DNA of 10,804 nt, taken from assembly GCA_013151535.1 (NCBI GenBank), contig JAADIC010000170.1, forward strand, positions 2,559-13,362. Direction: 5' to 3'. The position numbers were made by a program, and so were the translations under genes. The notes below the pieces were generated by a model, which saw nothing but the letters and a program-made list of their open reading frames with translations, searched no databases and was not told the origin of the DNA. Origin of the DNA: Alphaproteobacteria bacterium (GTDB lineage: Bacteria > Pseudomonadota > Alphaproteobacteria > Rhodobacterales > Rhodobacteraceae). Position 1 is the first letter of the stretch; each line of letters starts with the position of its first letter. Shown piece by piece: positions 1-5,878 of this stretch.

Positions 1-114
1 GGCCTGCCTCGTTCTGATTGGGGAACCTCCGAACAACGCACCCTCTCGGCATTTTTGCAAAAAAATCAGCCCCCGCCCGCTGCAGACCATGCGCGCATTG
101 TCCGAGGCCGCAGT
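1..114. other. No gene recognised left of array 1
   Basis: This is the trailer side of array 1. I see no further repeat copies one unit to the left and no convincing reading frame. The only structure is a perfect palindrome TTTTTGCAAAAA at 52-63. Reading frames crossing this stretch continue through the repeats and are artefacts. Confidence 0.6.
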
Positions 115-359
115 TTTTTAGTCCGCTGCTTCGCGGTCAGTCCTCAACGTCGTTCATCGGTGAACCATGGGAGTACTCTTGGTGTTTCAATCCGCTGTTT
201 CGCGGTCAGTCCTCAACGTCTGGCTATCTGCCACAGAGGCGCGTGTCTTTGCGTTTCAATCCGCTGTTTCGCGGTCAGTCCTCAACGTCTGACGGCATCA
301 CGCAGGTCCAGCACGATTTCGTGTTTCAATCCGCTGTTTCGCGGTCGGTCCTCAACGTC
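115..359 (-). CRISPR. CRISPR array 1, four 37-nt repeats, read leftward
   Basis: Repeats lie at 115-151, 184-220, 253-289 and 323-359, with spacers at 152-183 (32 nt), 221-252 (32) and 290-322 (33). The second and third repeats are identical. The fourth differs by one base (G at 347). The first has C at 129 and has lost its GTTTCAA end (115-121). On the minus strand each intact repeat ends in GCGGATTGAAAC, the handle-type end common in type III and several type I repeats, preceded by a CCGC/GCGG hairpin with a 6-nt loop. The decayed copy at the left and the handle direction both say transcription runs leftward with the leader at the right, between the array and cas2. A further stretch at 360-391 is spacer-sized (32 nt) and ends at the repeat-like element 392-428. 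No recognisable AT-rich leader or IHF site is seen on the right flank. Confidence 0.95.
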
Positions 360-391
360 CTGATGGATGGCTCGCGCCGCATGCTGTCGAT

Positions 392-428
392 GGTGAGATC
401 ACCTACCCGCACAAACGCGGATTGAAAC
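392..428 (+). repeat. Inverted, half-decayed CRISPR repeat next to array 1
   Basis: This 37-base stretch ends in CGCGGATTGAAAC on the plus strand, opposite in orientation to array 1. Its last 23 bases match the array 2 repeat at 21 positions (differences at 412 and 413), while the first 14 match poorly. It keeps the CCGC-N6-GCGG hairpin (loop ACAAAC) before ATTGAAAC. It begins exactly 32 bases after the last array 1 repeat, which is one spacer length. It may be a relic of a third, related repeat or of an array 2-type array joined head-to-head with array 1. Confidence 0.75.
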
Positions 429-431
429 CAT

Positions 432-452
432 GTCCCGGACTTGATCCGGGAC
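432..452. repeat. Palindromic intergenic element (8-bp stem)
   Basis: GTCCCGGA (432-439) pairs perfectly with TCCGGGAC (445-452) around a 5-base loop CTTGA. Elements of this kind, CCCGGA...TCCGGG, are, from general knowledge, frequent dispersed intergenic palindromes in alphaproteobacteria. It lies just outside the repeat-like copy at 392-428. No T-run follows on either strand, so it is not a classical intrinsic terminator. Confidence 0.6.
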
Positions 453-469
453 CTCTCACCTCATGCACG

Positions 470-519
470 ACCCTCAAAGGGTTCACCCGCCGTCAGAGGC
501 CCCGGCGCGGGGGCCGGGG
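470..519. other. Two further hairpins between array 1 and cas2
   Basis: ACCCT (470-474) pairs with AGGGT (478-482) around CAA. CCCCGGC (500-506) pairs with GCCGGGG (513-519) around six bases. With the palindrome at 432-452 they make three hairpins in about 90 bases, downstream of the cas2 stop and on the presumed leader side of array 1. None is followed by a T-tract. They could end the cas2 transcript inefficiently or simply be intergenic structure. Confidence 0.4.
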
Positions 520-558
520 TTCGGGCGAATGTGCGAATCCGATCAGATTGGCTTCGCG

Positions 559-849
559 CTATAACAGCCAGTACCCCGCGTCGCTTTCAAATGGTGCGCC
601 GTCGCCGAAAACCCGTGAGCGGCGCTCGCCGTCATGGCCGATTACATAGACCCTTAAACTATCGCCTTCACCCAGATGGGCGGCCAGACGCTGGCACAGG
701 GCCTCGGTCTTTTGTCGGCTGATGCGCACTTCAAACACCGAATATTGCACCCTTGTGGCGTTATCTTCCAGCAGATGCGCAATTTTGCGGCGGCGTTTAT
801 CTTGCGACACATCATAGCTGAACACCGTCAGCATTTCGCCGCGCGCCAT
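559..849 (-). CDS. CRISPR-associated endonuclease Cas2
   Basis: This 96-residue protein is a typical small Cas2, the dimeric partner that bridges two Cas1 dimers when new spacers are integrated. The beta-strand LTVFSYDV near the N-terminus carries the conserved Asp (residue 13), followed by the basic stretch QDKRRRKIA and then TRVQYSVFEV, a hallmark of the family. Length and ferredoxin-like layout are normal. The ATG at 849 lies 3 bases after the rt-cas1 stop (TGA at 855-853) with only a weak AGG in front, so translation is probably coupled to rt-cas1. An internal ATG at 834 would put the conserved Asp at position 8, as in many Cas2 proteins, and is a fair alternative start. Array 1 lies downstream on the same strand. 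Confidence 0.95.
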   Translation of the reverse strand: MARGEMLTVFSYDVSQDKRRRKIAHLLEDNATRVQYSVFEVRISRQKTEALCQRLAAHLGEGDSLRVYVIGHDGERRSRVFGDGAPFESDAGYWLL

Positions 850-852
850 CGC

Positions 853-2844
853 TCAGGCCTGCATCAGATAGGGGGTGAACAGGGTCATATCCTGCGCCCG
901 CAAGGCCCGCGCCAGATCAACCGCTTGCCGGCGCATCATTGGCCGCCACGCCAGCTTGCCCTTGCGCCCGGTGATATTGACCCGCCGGGCCACGGCCTGC
1001 TCATAGCCTTTGATGATCGCCGAAACCGCATCGCGGCTGAGGCGCACTGACTTGTCCGGCAAGGGGGTGAACATCTCGGCGCGCAGGCGGCTGGAGTTGA
1101 ACAGAAACGCCGCCAGCCCCTCGCTCAGTGGGGCGCGAAACGGCTCCATCATGTCATAGACGCAGGCATCCCCCCGGTCGCGCGCCACATGCAGCGCCCC
1201 GAAACCGGGATGCAGCCCCGCCGCCAGAACCGCCGTGTTCACATCGCGCGCCAGCATCGCCGTCAGATAGTTCACGCAGGCATTCAGCCCGCCCCGGGCC
1301 GGGCGCTGGCGGCGAAAAGGAGTGGGCGCGTCTTTGACCAACAGGCCAAGGGCGGGCCAGTATTCAGCCCCGACCGCGCCTTCGATGCCGCGCAGACCGT
1401 CGACAGTGTCAAGCTGATCCAGCTTGCGCAGATGCCGCCCCATGGCGGCCAGTGCGCGGGTCACATCCGGGTTATCCTGACGTCGGTTCAGGCGAAACAA
1501 CTGGGTGCGCTGGTTGCGGATGCGGGCATCGACAAGGGCGCGGGCCAGTTGGGTTTGCGACGATGCCGCCAGCACCGCGCGGGCCTGCTCAAGATGCAAG
1601 TCCGCCCGCCCGGCAACCGGTGCGCGAAGGGTACCGCGCAGCTCGCCAAAACCGTTGACCAGCGCCAGATCGGTTTCGGTGGCCAGACAATGCTCGTAAA
1701 CCGCCGGATCGGCACTGGCGGCGGGGCCGATTTCGATCCGGTCGACACGGTTATGCGAGATCGCAACGACCTCCCGGCCCTCGCGCCCCTGCACCACAAA
1801 GGACAGGTTGCGCAGCACCACTTTGCGCCCCGGCTCCATCACATAAAGCACCCGCGCCCCAGCGTCATAACCGGATTTTCGCTCGTGTTCCTTCGTCGCC
1901 TGATTTGCCGCACCGGTCGCATCCACCTTGGCCAGTTCGCGCATAATCACCAGCGGGTCCTCGTCCGGGTCAGATATCTGCGCCAAGGTGAAGCTGCGCA
2001 CGAACATATGGCCGAGAAACTCAAAGCCACGCTCAAAATCAACCACCCTTGTGCCGCCCGGGTGCATTTCCAGCCCGTGCTCGGCCAGCACTTCAACCAC
2101 GTCCCGCAGGGCGGTTTCGGCGTCGCGGCGTTTCTTGCACAGCACCACAAAATCATCGGCAAAGCGGATCAGGCGCACGCCACGCCCCGCCATCGCCTCG
2201 TCCAGCGCATCGAGATAGAGGTTGGCCAGAAGCGGCGACAGGGGCGAGCCCTGCGCCACCGCGCGCCCCAGAACCCCGGTTTCCTGGGAAAGCTGCGCCA
2301 GCGTCAGCGCCACCAGATCGATGATTTCGACCGCGCCAGCCTCGCCCCGCAGGGCGATTTCAAGTTTCCTGAGCAGCAGATCATGGCGGATATTGTCGAA
2401 ATACCCGACGATATCAGCCTCGATCACATGCCAGAACCCGGCCTTGCGCCAACGCCCGATCGCCGCCACCGCCTGTTGCACCGAGCGGCCCGGGCGATAG
2501 GCATACGAGCTGTCCTCGAATTGCGGCTCCAGCACCGGGCTTAAAACCTGCGCCAGTGCGGTGTGCAGGATACGATCCTCGATCGACGGGATCATCAGGA
2601 TGCGCTTGCCGCCATTCTTTTTGCTGATGGCGACCTGACGATAGGGGCCGGGGCGGTATTTGCCGCGCCGCAGCTTATCCGCCAACTCGGCGATACGACG
2701 CAGCGCGCCGGGGCTGAACGCGGCAATGCTGACATTATCGCCCCCCGCACACCCATTGTTGGCGCGCACCTTGGCCCAGGCCTGATCCATCTGGCGCAGC
2801 GAAAGAAGGTTTTGCCACAGCGATGGTTTTGCGCTAGCGTTCAT
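853..2844 (-). CDS. Reverse transcriptase-Cas1 fusion protein (RT-Cas1)
   Basis: This 663-residue fusion has an N-terminal group II intron-like reverse transcriptase (about 20-300) and a C-terminal Cas1 integrase (about 330-650). RT motifs: RILMIPSIEDR (81-91), ADIVGYFD with catalytic Asp144, QGSPLSP (198-204), the FADD box (228-231, Asp230 and Asp231) and GFEFLGH (273-279). Cas1 motifs: GIEG with Glu488, GLHPGFGALH with His545, and YDMMEPFR with Asp564 and Glu567, so both metal sites look intact. No Cas6 domain precedes the RT, unlike some longer fusions. In this family the RT lets Cas1-Cas2 acquire spacers from RNA as well as DNA, usually beside type III effectors; none is in this window. 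The start at 2844 follows GGAG (2851-2854). An in-frame extension to 3159 would run through CRISPR repeats and is rejected. Cas2 follows after 3 bases. Confidence 0.96.
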   Translation of the reverse strand: MNASAKPSLWQNLLSLRQMDQAWAKVRANNGCAGGDNVSIAAFSPGALRRIAELADKLRRGKYRPGPYRQVAISKKNGGKRILMIPSIEDRILHTALAQVLSPVLEPQFEDSSYAYRPGRSVQQAVAAIGRWRKAGFWHVIEADIVGYFDNIRHDLLLRKLEIALRGEAGAVEIIDLVALTLAQLSQETGVLGRAVAQGSPLSPLLANLYLDALDEAMAGRGVRLIRFADDFVVLCKKRRDAETALRDVVEVLAEHGLEMHPGGTRVVDFERGFEFLGHMFVRSFTLAQISDPDEDPLVIMRELAKVDATGAANQATKEHERKSGYDAGARVLYVMEPGRKVVLRNLSFVVQGREGREVVAISHNRVDRIEIGPAASADPAVYEHCLATETDLALVNGFGELRGTLRAPVAGRADLHLEQARAVLAASSQTQLARALVDARIRNQRTQLFRLNRRQDNPDVTRALAAMGRHLRKLDQLDTVDGLRGIEGAVGAEYWPALGLLVKDAPTPFRRQRPARGGLNACVNYLTAMLARDVNTAVLAAGLHPGFGALHVARDRGDACVYDMMEPFRAPLSEGLAAFLFNSSRLRAEMFTPLPDKSVRLSRDAVSAIIKGYEQAVARRVNITGRKGKLAWRPMMRRQAVDLARALRAQDMTLFTPYLMQA

Positions 2845-2850
2845 CTGTAG

Positions 2851-2854
2851 CTCC
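2851..2854 (-). promoter_or_regulatory. Ribosome binding site of rt-cas1
   Basis: GGAG on the minus strand stands 6 bases before the ATG at 2844. It decides the start against the longer reading frame that continues through the leader into array 2. Confidence 0.75.
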
Positions 2855-2864
2855 AAAAACGGCG

Positions 2865-2879
2865 TGAATCGGTGATTCA
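2865..2879. promoter_or_regulatory. Perfect inverted repeat in the rt-cas1 5' region
   Basis: TGAATC (2865-2870) and GATTCA (2874-2879) form a perfect 6-bp inverted repeat around GGT, 21 bases upstream of the rt-cas1 start codon. It could be an operator half-site pair or a small 5'-UTR hairpin that affects translation. Its function is unknown. Confidence 0.4.
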
Positions 2880-3011
2880 GGTTCAGAAATATGGTAATAT
2901 GATGATAAATAACGATAAAAAGGAGGGTGAACGGCAAAAACCAGTGAAATATTGGGGAATTCAGAGGAATGGATGGCTCGCATACAGAAACACTACCGGT
3001 TTTCAGAGAAA

Positions 3012-3024
3012 TATCAATGCATTG
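3012..3024 (+). promoter_or_regulatory. IHF-binding consensus site in the array 2 leader
   Basis: The 13 bases TATCAATGCATTG match WATCAANNNNTTR at every defined position and end 10 bases before the first repeat. In E. coli-type systems IHF bends the leader at a comparable place to guide Cas1-Cas2 to the leader-repeat junction. That this applies to an RT-Cas1 system is inference. The site overlaps the perfect palindrome CAATGCATTG (3015-3024). Confidence 0.6.
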
Positions 3025-3034
3025 CAAAAGATGA

Positions 3035-3280
3035 GTAGCGACGCATTGCCCGCATGAAGGCGGATTGAAACAAGACCCGCAATTTGAAGGCGTGCCGATC
3101 GACGTGTAGCGACGCATTGCCCGCATGAACGCGGATTGAAACCTGATCGCCACTGGCAATCGCTTCCTCTACTTGTAGCGACGCATTGCCCGCATGAAGG
3201 CGGATTGAAACGTGCAGCGTAGACGGTAAGGCGGGGGGTTCAGGTAGCGACGCATTGCCCGCATGAACGCGGATTGCTTT
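3035..3280 (+). CRISPR. CRISPR array 2, four 37-nt repeats, read rightward
   Basis: Repeats lie at 3035-3071, 3106-3142, 3175-3211 and 3244-3280, with spacers at 3072-3105 (34 nt), 3143-3174 (32) and 3212-3243 (32). The repeat begins GTAGCGACGCATTGCCCGC and ends GCGGATTGAAAC on the plus strand. The last copy is intact to 3276 and has lost its final AAAC, as expected for the trailer end, so the leader is on the left, next to rt-cas1. One position (residue 25 of the repeat) alternates G, C, G, C along the four copies. The CCGC/GCGG hairpin with a 6-nt loop precedes the ATTGAAAC handle, as in array 1, but the 5' halves of the two repeats differ. The handle type and the RT-Cas1 neighbour suggest use by a type III effector, which is not in the window. 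Confidence 0.96.
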
Positions 3281-3381
3281 GTCGGGGGTGTTTGCCTGAG
3301 TGGGCTTATGCAACAGGATCTCGCCATGCGCTGGGTTTTGCAGAATCCATGCTGCCTCAAATAGAACGCGAAATACCGCGA

Positions 3382-3810
3382 TCAACAGCCGCCGGAAATA
3401 CCACCGCGTTCGATCATCTCGTTTGATATTTCCAGATAGGCACTGCGCCAGGCATTCTGCATTTCCGGGGTGAATTCAGGCCCGAGGGATTCTTGAAACG
3501 TGTCGATAAGCGCCTCTCCCATCGGGGCGAAATGACCGGCCACGACACCCAAATTCGCGTGCCCCTCGCCCAGAGGTTTCAGTTCTGCGTGCAAGACGTC
3601 CGGATCCTTCAGGGCGACGACGATTGTTTTCAGCGTGCTCATGAATTTCATGCTTTGGCCCGATAAATCCTCGCGGAACATGGCGCGCAATTCGGGGGCC
3701 CGGTTAAACAGATGTTGATAAAAACGCGTGGATATGGCGGCCAGATCCTCTGGCGGGATCATGTCAAAGCTCCGCAATACCTCGCTGATTTCCTGATTTG
3801 AGACTGGCAC
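3382..3810 (-). CDS. Single-domain globin, flavohaemoglobin-type
   Basis: This 142-residue protein is the size of one globin domain, with no reductase domain attached. Key residues fit the flavohaemoglobin/Vitreoscilla-type group: Tyr31 at B10 (in RFYQHLF), Phe45 at CD1, Gln52 at E7 and proximal His84 in GEGHANLGV. Family members bind O2 and NO and serve in NO detoxification or oxygen supply; a separate reductase would be needed. The GTG at 3810 is chosen because GGAGG (3819-3823) stands 8 bases before it. A longer frame from GTG 3837 has no comparable ribosome binding site and would exceed the usual length. The gene diverges from the 2-oxoacid oxidoreductase operon, and an FNR-like box lies 59 bases upstream of its start, suggesting low-oxygen control. 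Its 3' end faces the end of array 2 about 100 bases away; nothing links it to CRISPR. Confidence 0.9.
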   Translation of the reverse strand: MPVSNQEISEVLRSFDMIPPEDLAAISTRFYQHLFNRAPELRAMFREDLSGQSMKFMSTLKTIVVALKDPDVLHAELKPLGEGHANLGVVAGHFAPMGEALIDTFQESLGPEFTPEMQNAWRSAYLEISNEMIERGGISGGC

Positions 3811-3818
3811 AGCCCAAT

Positions 3819-3823
3819 CCTCC
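3819..3823 (-). promoter_or_regulatory. Ribosome binding site of the globin gene
   Basis: GGAGG on the minus strand lies 8 bases before GTG 3810 and decides that start over the in-frame GTG at 3837. Confidence 0.7.
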
Positions 3824-3868
3824 GTTCTGCAGACCACAGCAGATTAGCATCCAATCGGCTGGAAAAGT

Positions 3869-3882
3869 TTGTTCTATATCAA
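3869..3882. promoter_or_regulatory. FNR/Anr/FnrL-like box
   Basis: TTGTTCTATATCAA matches the FNR consensus TTGAT-N4-ATCAA at 9 of 10 defined positions (T instead of A at the fourth). It sits in the 238-base divergent region between the globin (start 3810) and the oxidoreductase operon (start 4049), so it could serve either gene, though it is closer to the globin. It implies oxygen-responsive (or NO-responsive, for Dnr/NnrR relatives) control. No confident -35/-10 pair was found in the rest of the region. Confidence 0.5.
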
Positions 3883-4048
3883 TTACATTTCGCAAGGGTC
3901 ATTTTACACCGAACGAACTCGGCAAATCCAAACATTTGGCTGACGGGGTGGCGCGTTGAAAACGACTGCTGAAAAAGCACGCATCGCGGTAGACTGGTTA
4001 CAGAACATTGACTAACGTTCGTGTTGAACAGATTGAGTCGAGGCTGAC

Positions 4049-5875
4049 ATGAAGGTTGACCGCAATCGAGACGCAGAGGTCCGCAACCGGGATCAGGGGG
4101 ACGCTGGTGTCGATGCCGCGCAGGACGTTCATCATTCCGATGACCCCCGAGATTTTGGCTGGGTCCACGAGAACGTGCCATGTCAATCTGCCTGCCCGGC
4201 AGGCACCGATATTCCAGCCTATATTTTGGCGATACTACAGGGCAAGCGGGGCCTGTCTTACGAAATCAATCGCGAAGCCAACGTGTTGCCGGGGGTTCTG
4301 GGGCGCATTTGCTCGCGCCCCTGCGAGGATCAGTGCCGCCATGGTTGGCCCGGAAACGGCGAGCCTGTCAGCATTTGCCATCTCAAAAGGGCGGCGGCCG
4401 ACCTCAAGGATATTGGCCATCGCCTGAACGAGAGCCTCTATGGCCCATCGGGTAAAAGGGTTGCGATTGTCGGCTCGGGCCCGGCGGGAATTGCGGCGGC
4501 GCATGATCTGTCGCTGATGGGGCATGATGTAACGCTGTTTGAGCGTGAAAAACAAGCTGGCGGCATGCTGATGTACGGCATTCCCGAGTTCAGGCTTCCG
4601 CGTGATATCCTGCGCGAGGAAATACATAATGCGCTGCGTCTGGGGGTTGATCTGAAAACCGGTGTCAGCATTGGCAACGGCAAAGGTGAAACGCCCTTGA
4701 GCGAATTGCGCAATAATTATGACGCGGTTCTGTTGGCGACCGGATGCATGGCGGCAACCGATTTACCGCTGCGCGACGCGCTCAAGGGTGGCAGCGTCGA
4801 TGAGATCACCAACATCGAATACGGCTTTGATTTCCTGCTGGATTTACACCGCGGTCTTGAAAAGAAGGTTGGCAAACGGGTCGCGGTTGTTGGCGCCGGT
4901 TTTACCGCGCTGGATTGCGCCCGCGTCGCCCGCAGATTGGGGGCAGAAGACGTCACCATTCATTTGCGCACGACCGAGGAATATATCCCGGTCACCAAGG
5001 ATGAAATCCTCGAAGCCAAGCGCGAAGATGTTGCCCTGCTGGGCTTAAGAACCCCTGTGGGAATTCACAGCACCAAAGATGGCCGCCTTAAATCCGTCGA
5101 GTTTGTCCAAAACCGTTTGGGCGGCTGGCGCGAAAACGGGCGTCGCAAAGCGATTGCCATCGAGGCTTCTGAATTTGAGTTTGATTGCGACACGCTTCTG
5201 GTCGCGATTGGTCAAAAGACCGCGCATGATTTCCTTGATGACAAGTTGACATTTGATCGTTGGGGCAATGCCAGTATCAATGAAAACGGGATGACGTCGC
5301 TTGTGGGCGTTTTTGCGGCAGGTGATTATGTCAAGGGGGCCAGCACAGTGATCGAGGCGGTCGGACAGGGCCGTGAAATCGCAAAAGGCATTGATACATG
5401 GCTGGTGGGAAAACCCAGATACAAACAGGTGGTTCGGATCGAAAAAGTAACCGAACCCCTGCGCGAGCGGTCATTTGATTTCATCGCGCGCTGCCATATG
5501 CCGACCGCAGAAATCGAAGGCCGAAGCGCCAGTCTTGGTTTGGAAGTTGAAAACGGCTTTGATGAAGACCTTTCGCATCAAGAGGCCAAGCGCTGTTATC
5601 TCTGCAACCTGAAATACAACATCGATGTCGATAATTGCATCTATTGCCGGGCCTGCATCGAAGTTGCGCCAAAGAATTGCATCAAGATGGTTGAAGGTAT
5701 CAAAATCAACCAAGACGGCACCTATGGCGATTTGCAGGAAACGACCGAGTGGGACCATGTCGGCGCGATCTGGATCGATAACAACGAATGCATCCGTTGT
5801 GGCGCATGTTACAATGTGTGCCCGACCAACTGTATCTCGATCACCCGCAACCAACTTGTTCAGCGGGAGTTCTAG
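4049..5875 (+). CDS. GltD-like FAD/Fe-S NAD(P)H oxidoreductase with C-terminal ferredoxin domain (KorC-like)
   Basis: This 608-residue cytoplasmic flavoprotein resembles the glutamate synthase small subunit (GltD). The N-terminal Fe-S domain has Cys45, Cys49, Cys88, Cys92 and Cys96. Next come the FAD fold VGSGPAG (141-147), the family signature GGMLMYGIPEFRLP (171-184), the NAD(P)H fold VGAGFTALD (281-289) and the second FAD motif FAAGD (422-426). The C-terminal tail (about 515-600) is ferredoxin-like: Cys581, 584, 587 and 591 form a full CxxCxxCxxxCP motif, while the first motif (Cys530, 533, 536) has Ala540 where the fourth Cys is expected. Leading the operon with korA and korB, it probably exchanges electrons between the KorB cluster and NAD(P)+, as described for the KorC component of 2-oxoglutarate:NADP+ oxidoreductase in Azoarcus. 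The ATG follows GAGG by 5 bases. It is not a true GltD, as no large glutamate synthase subunit is nearby. Confidence 0.88.
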   Translation: MKVDRNRDAEVRNRDQGDAGVDAAQDVHHSDDPRDFGWVHENVPCQSACPAGTDIPAYILAILQGKRGLSYEINREANVLPGVLGRICSRPCEDQCRHGWPGNGEPVSICHLKRAAADLKDIGHRLNESLYGPSGKRVAIVGSGPAGIAAAHDLSLMGHDVTLFEREKQAGGMLMYGIPEFRLPRDILREEIHNALRLGVDLKTGVSIGNGKGETPLSELRNNYDAVLLATGCMAATDLPLRDALKGGSVDEITNIEYGFDFLLDLHRGLEKKVGKRVAVVGAGFTALDCARVARRLGAEDVTIHLRTTEEYIPVTKDEILEAKREDVALLGLRTPVGIHSTKDGRLKSVEFVQNRLGGWRENGRRKAIAIEASEFEFDCDTLLVAIGQKTAHDFLDDKLTFDRWGNASINENGMTSLVGVFAAGDYVKGASTVIEAVGQGREIAKGIDTWLVGKPRYKQVVRIEKVTEPLRERSFDFIARCHMPTAEIEGRSASLGLEVENGFDEDLSHQEAKRCYLCNLKYNIDVDNCIYCRACIEVAPKNCIKMVEGIKINQDGTYGDLQETTEWDHVGAIWIDNNECIRCGACYNVCPTNCISITRNQLVQREF

Positions 5876-5878
5876 AGA

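Larger units (their letters stand above)
2845..3034 (+). promoter_or_regulatory. Leader of CRISPR array 2 / divergent rt-cas1 promoter region
   Basis: This 190-base stretch separates rt-cas1 from the first repeat of array 2 and is much richer in A+T than the flanking cas genes, especially at 2880-2940 and 2985-3034. Position, composition and the undamaged first repeat mark it as the active leader, and it must also hold the promoter of rt-cas1-cas2 on the other strand. It contains the inverted repeat 2865-2879, the IHF-type site 3012-3024 and three copies of TTCAGA (2882, 2960 and 3002). I could not pick clear -35/-10 boxes on either strand. A 61-codon reading frame across it runs into the repeat and is not believed to be a gene. 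Confidence 0.75.

Noticed and set aside
52..63. Perfect palindrome TTTTTGCAAAAA
   Set aside because: Short and A/T-dominated; no stem-loop with adjacent T-run and no gene end nearby to make it a terminator.
363..375. 13-base identity between the putative spacer 360-391 and the array 2 leader (2969-2981)
   Set aside because: One match of this length is about what chance gives in 10 kb compared on both strands, and the flanks do not align, so I do not claim a shared leader or self-targeting.
152..391. Array 1 spacers that read as open, protein-like frames in the crRNA direction
   Set aside because: A 32-base stretch is often open by chance, so this is not evidence for RNA-derived spacers without protospacer matches.
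18..425. Open reading frames across array 1 with a recurring FNPLFRGQSSTS-like peptide
   Set aside because: The peptide repetition is just the translated 37-nt repeats and spacers.
1189..2544. 451-codon plus-strand reading frame
   Set aside because: It lies wholly antisense to rt-cas1, whose motifs are unmistakable. Long antisense frames are expected in GC-rich genes.
2872..3057. 61-codon plus-strand reading frame in the array 2 leader
   Set aside because: It ends inside the first repeat and lacks a usable start. The AGGAGG within it is not placed for any start codon.
2845..3159. In-frame N-terminal extension of RT-Cas1 by about 105 residues
   Set aside because: It translates the AT-rich leader and parts of two CRISPR repeats. 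A good ribosome binding site precedes the ATG at 2844.
3014..3385. Minus-strand reading frames across array 2 with a recurring HAGNASL or RAMRRY peptide
   Set aside because: These are translated CRISPR repeats. There is no ribosome binding site or protein-like feature beyond the repeat.
3811..3837. Longer globin start at GTG 3837
   Set aside because: No ribosome binding site at that start. GGAGG lies inside the extension at the right distance for GTG 3810, and the shorter protein has the usual globin length and residue numbering.
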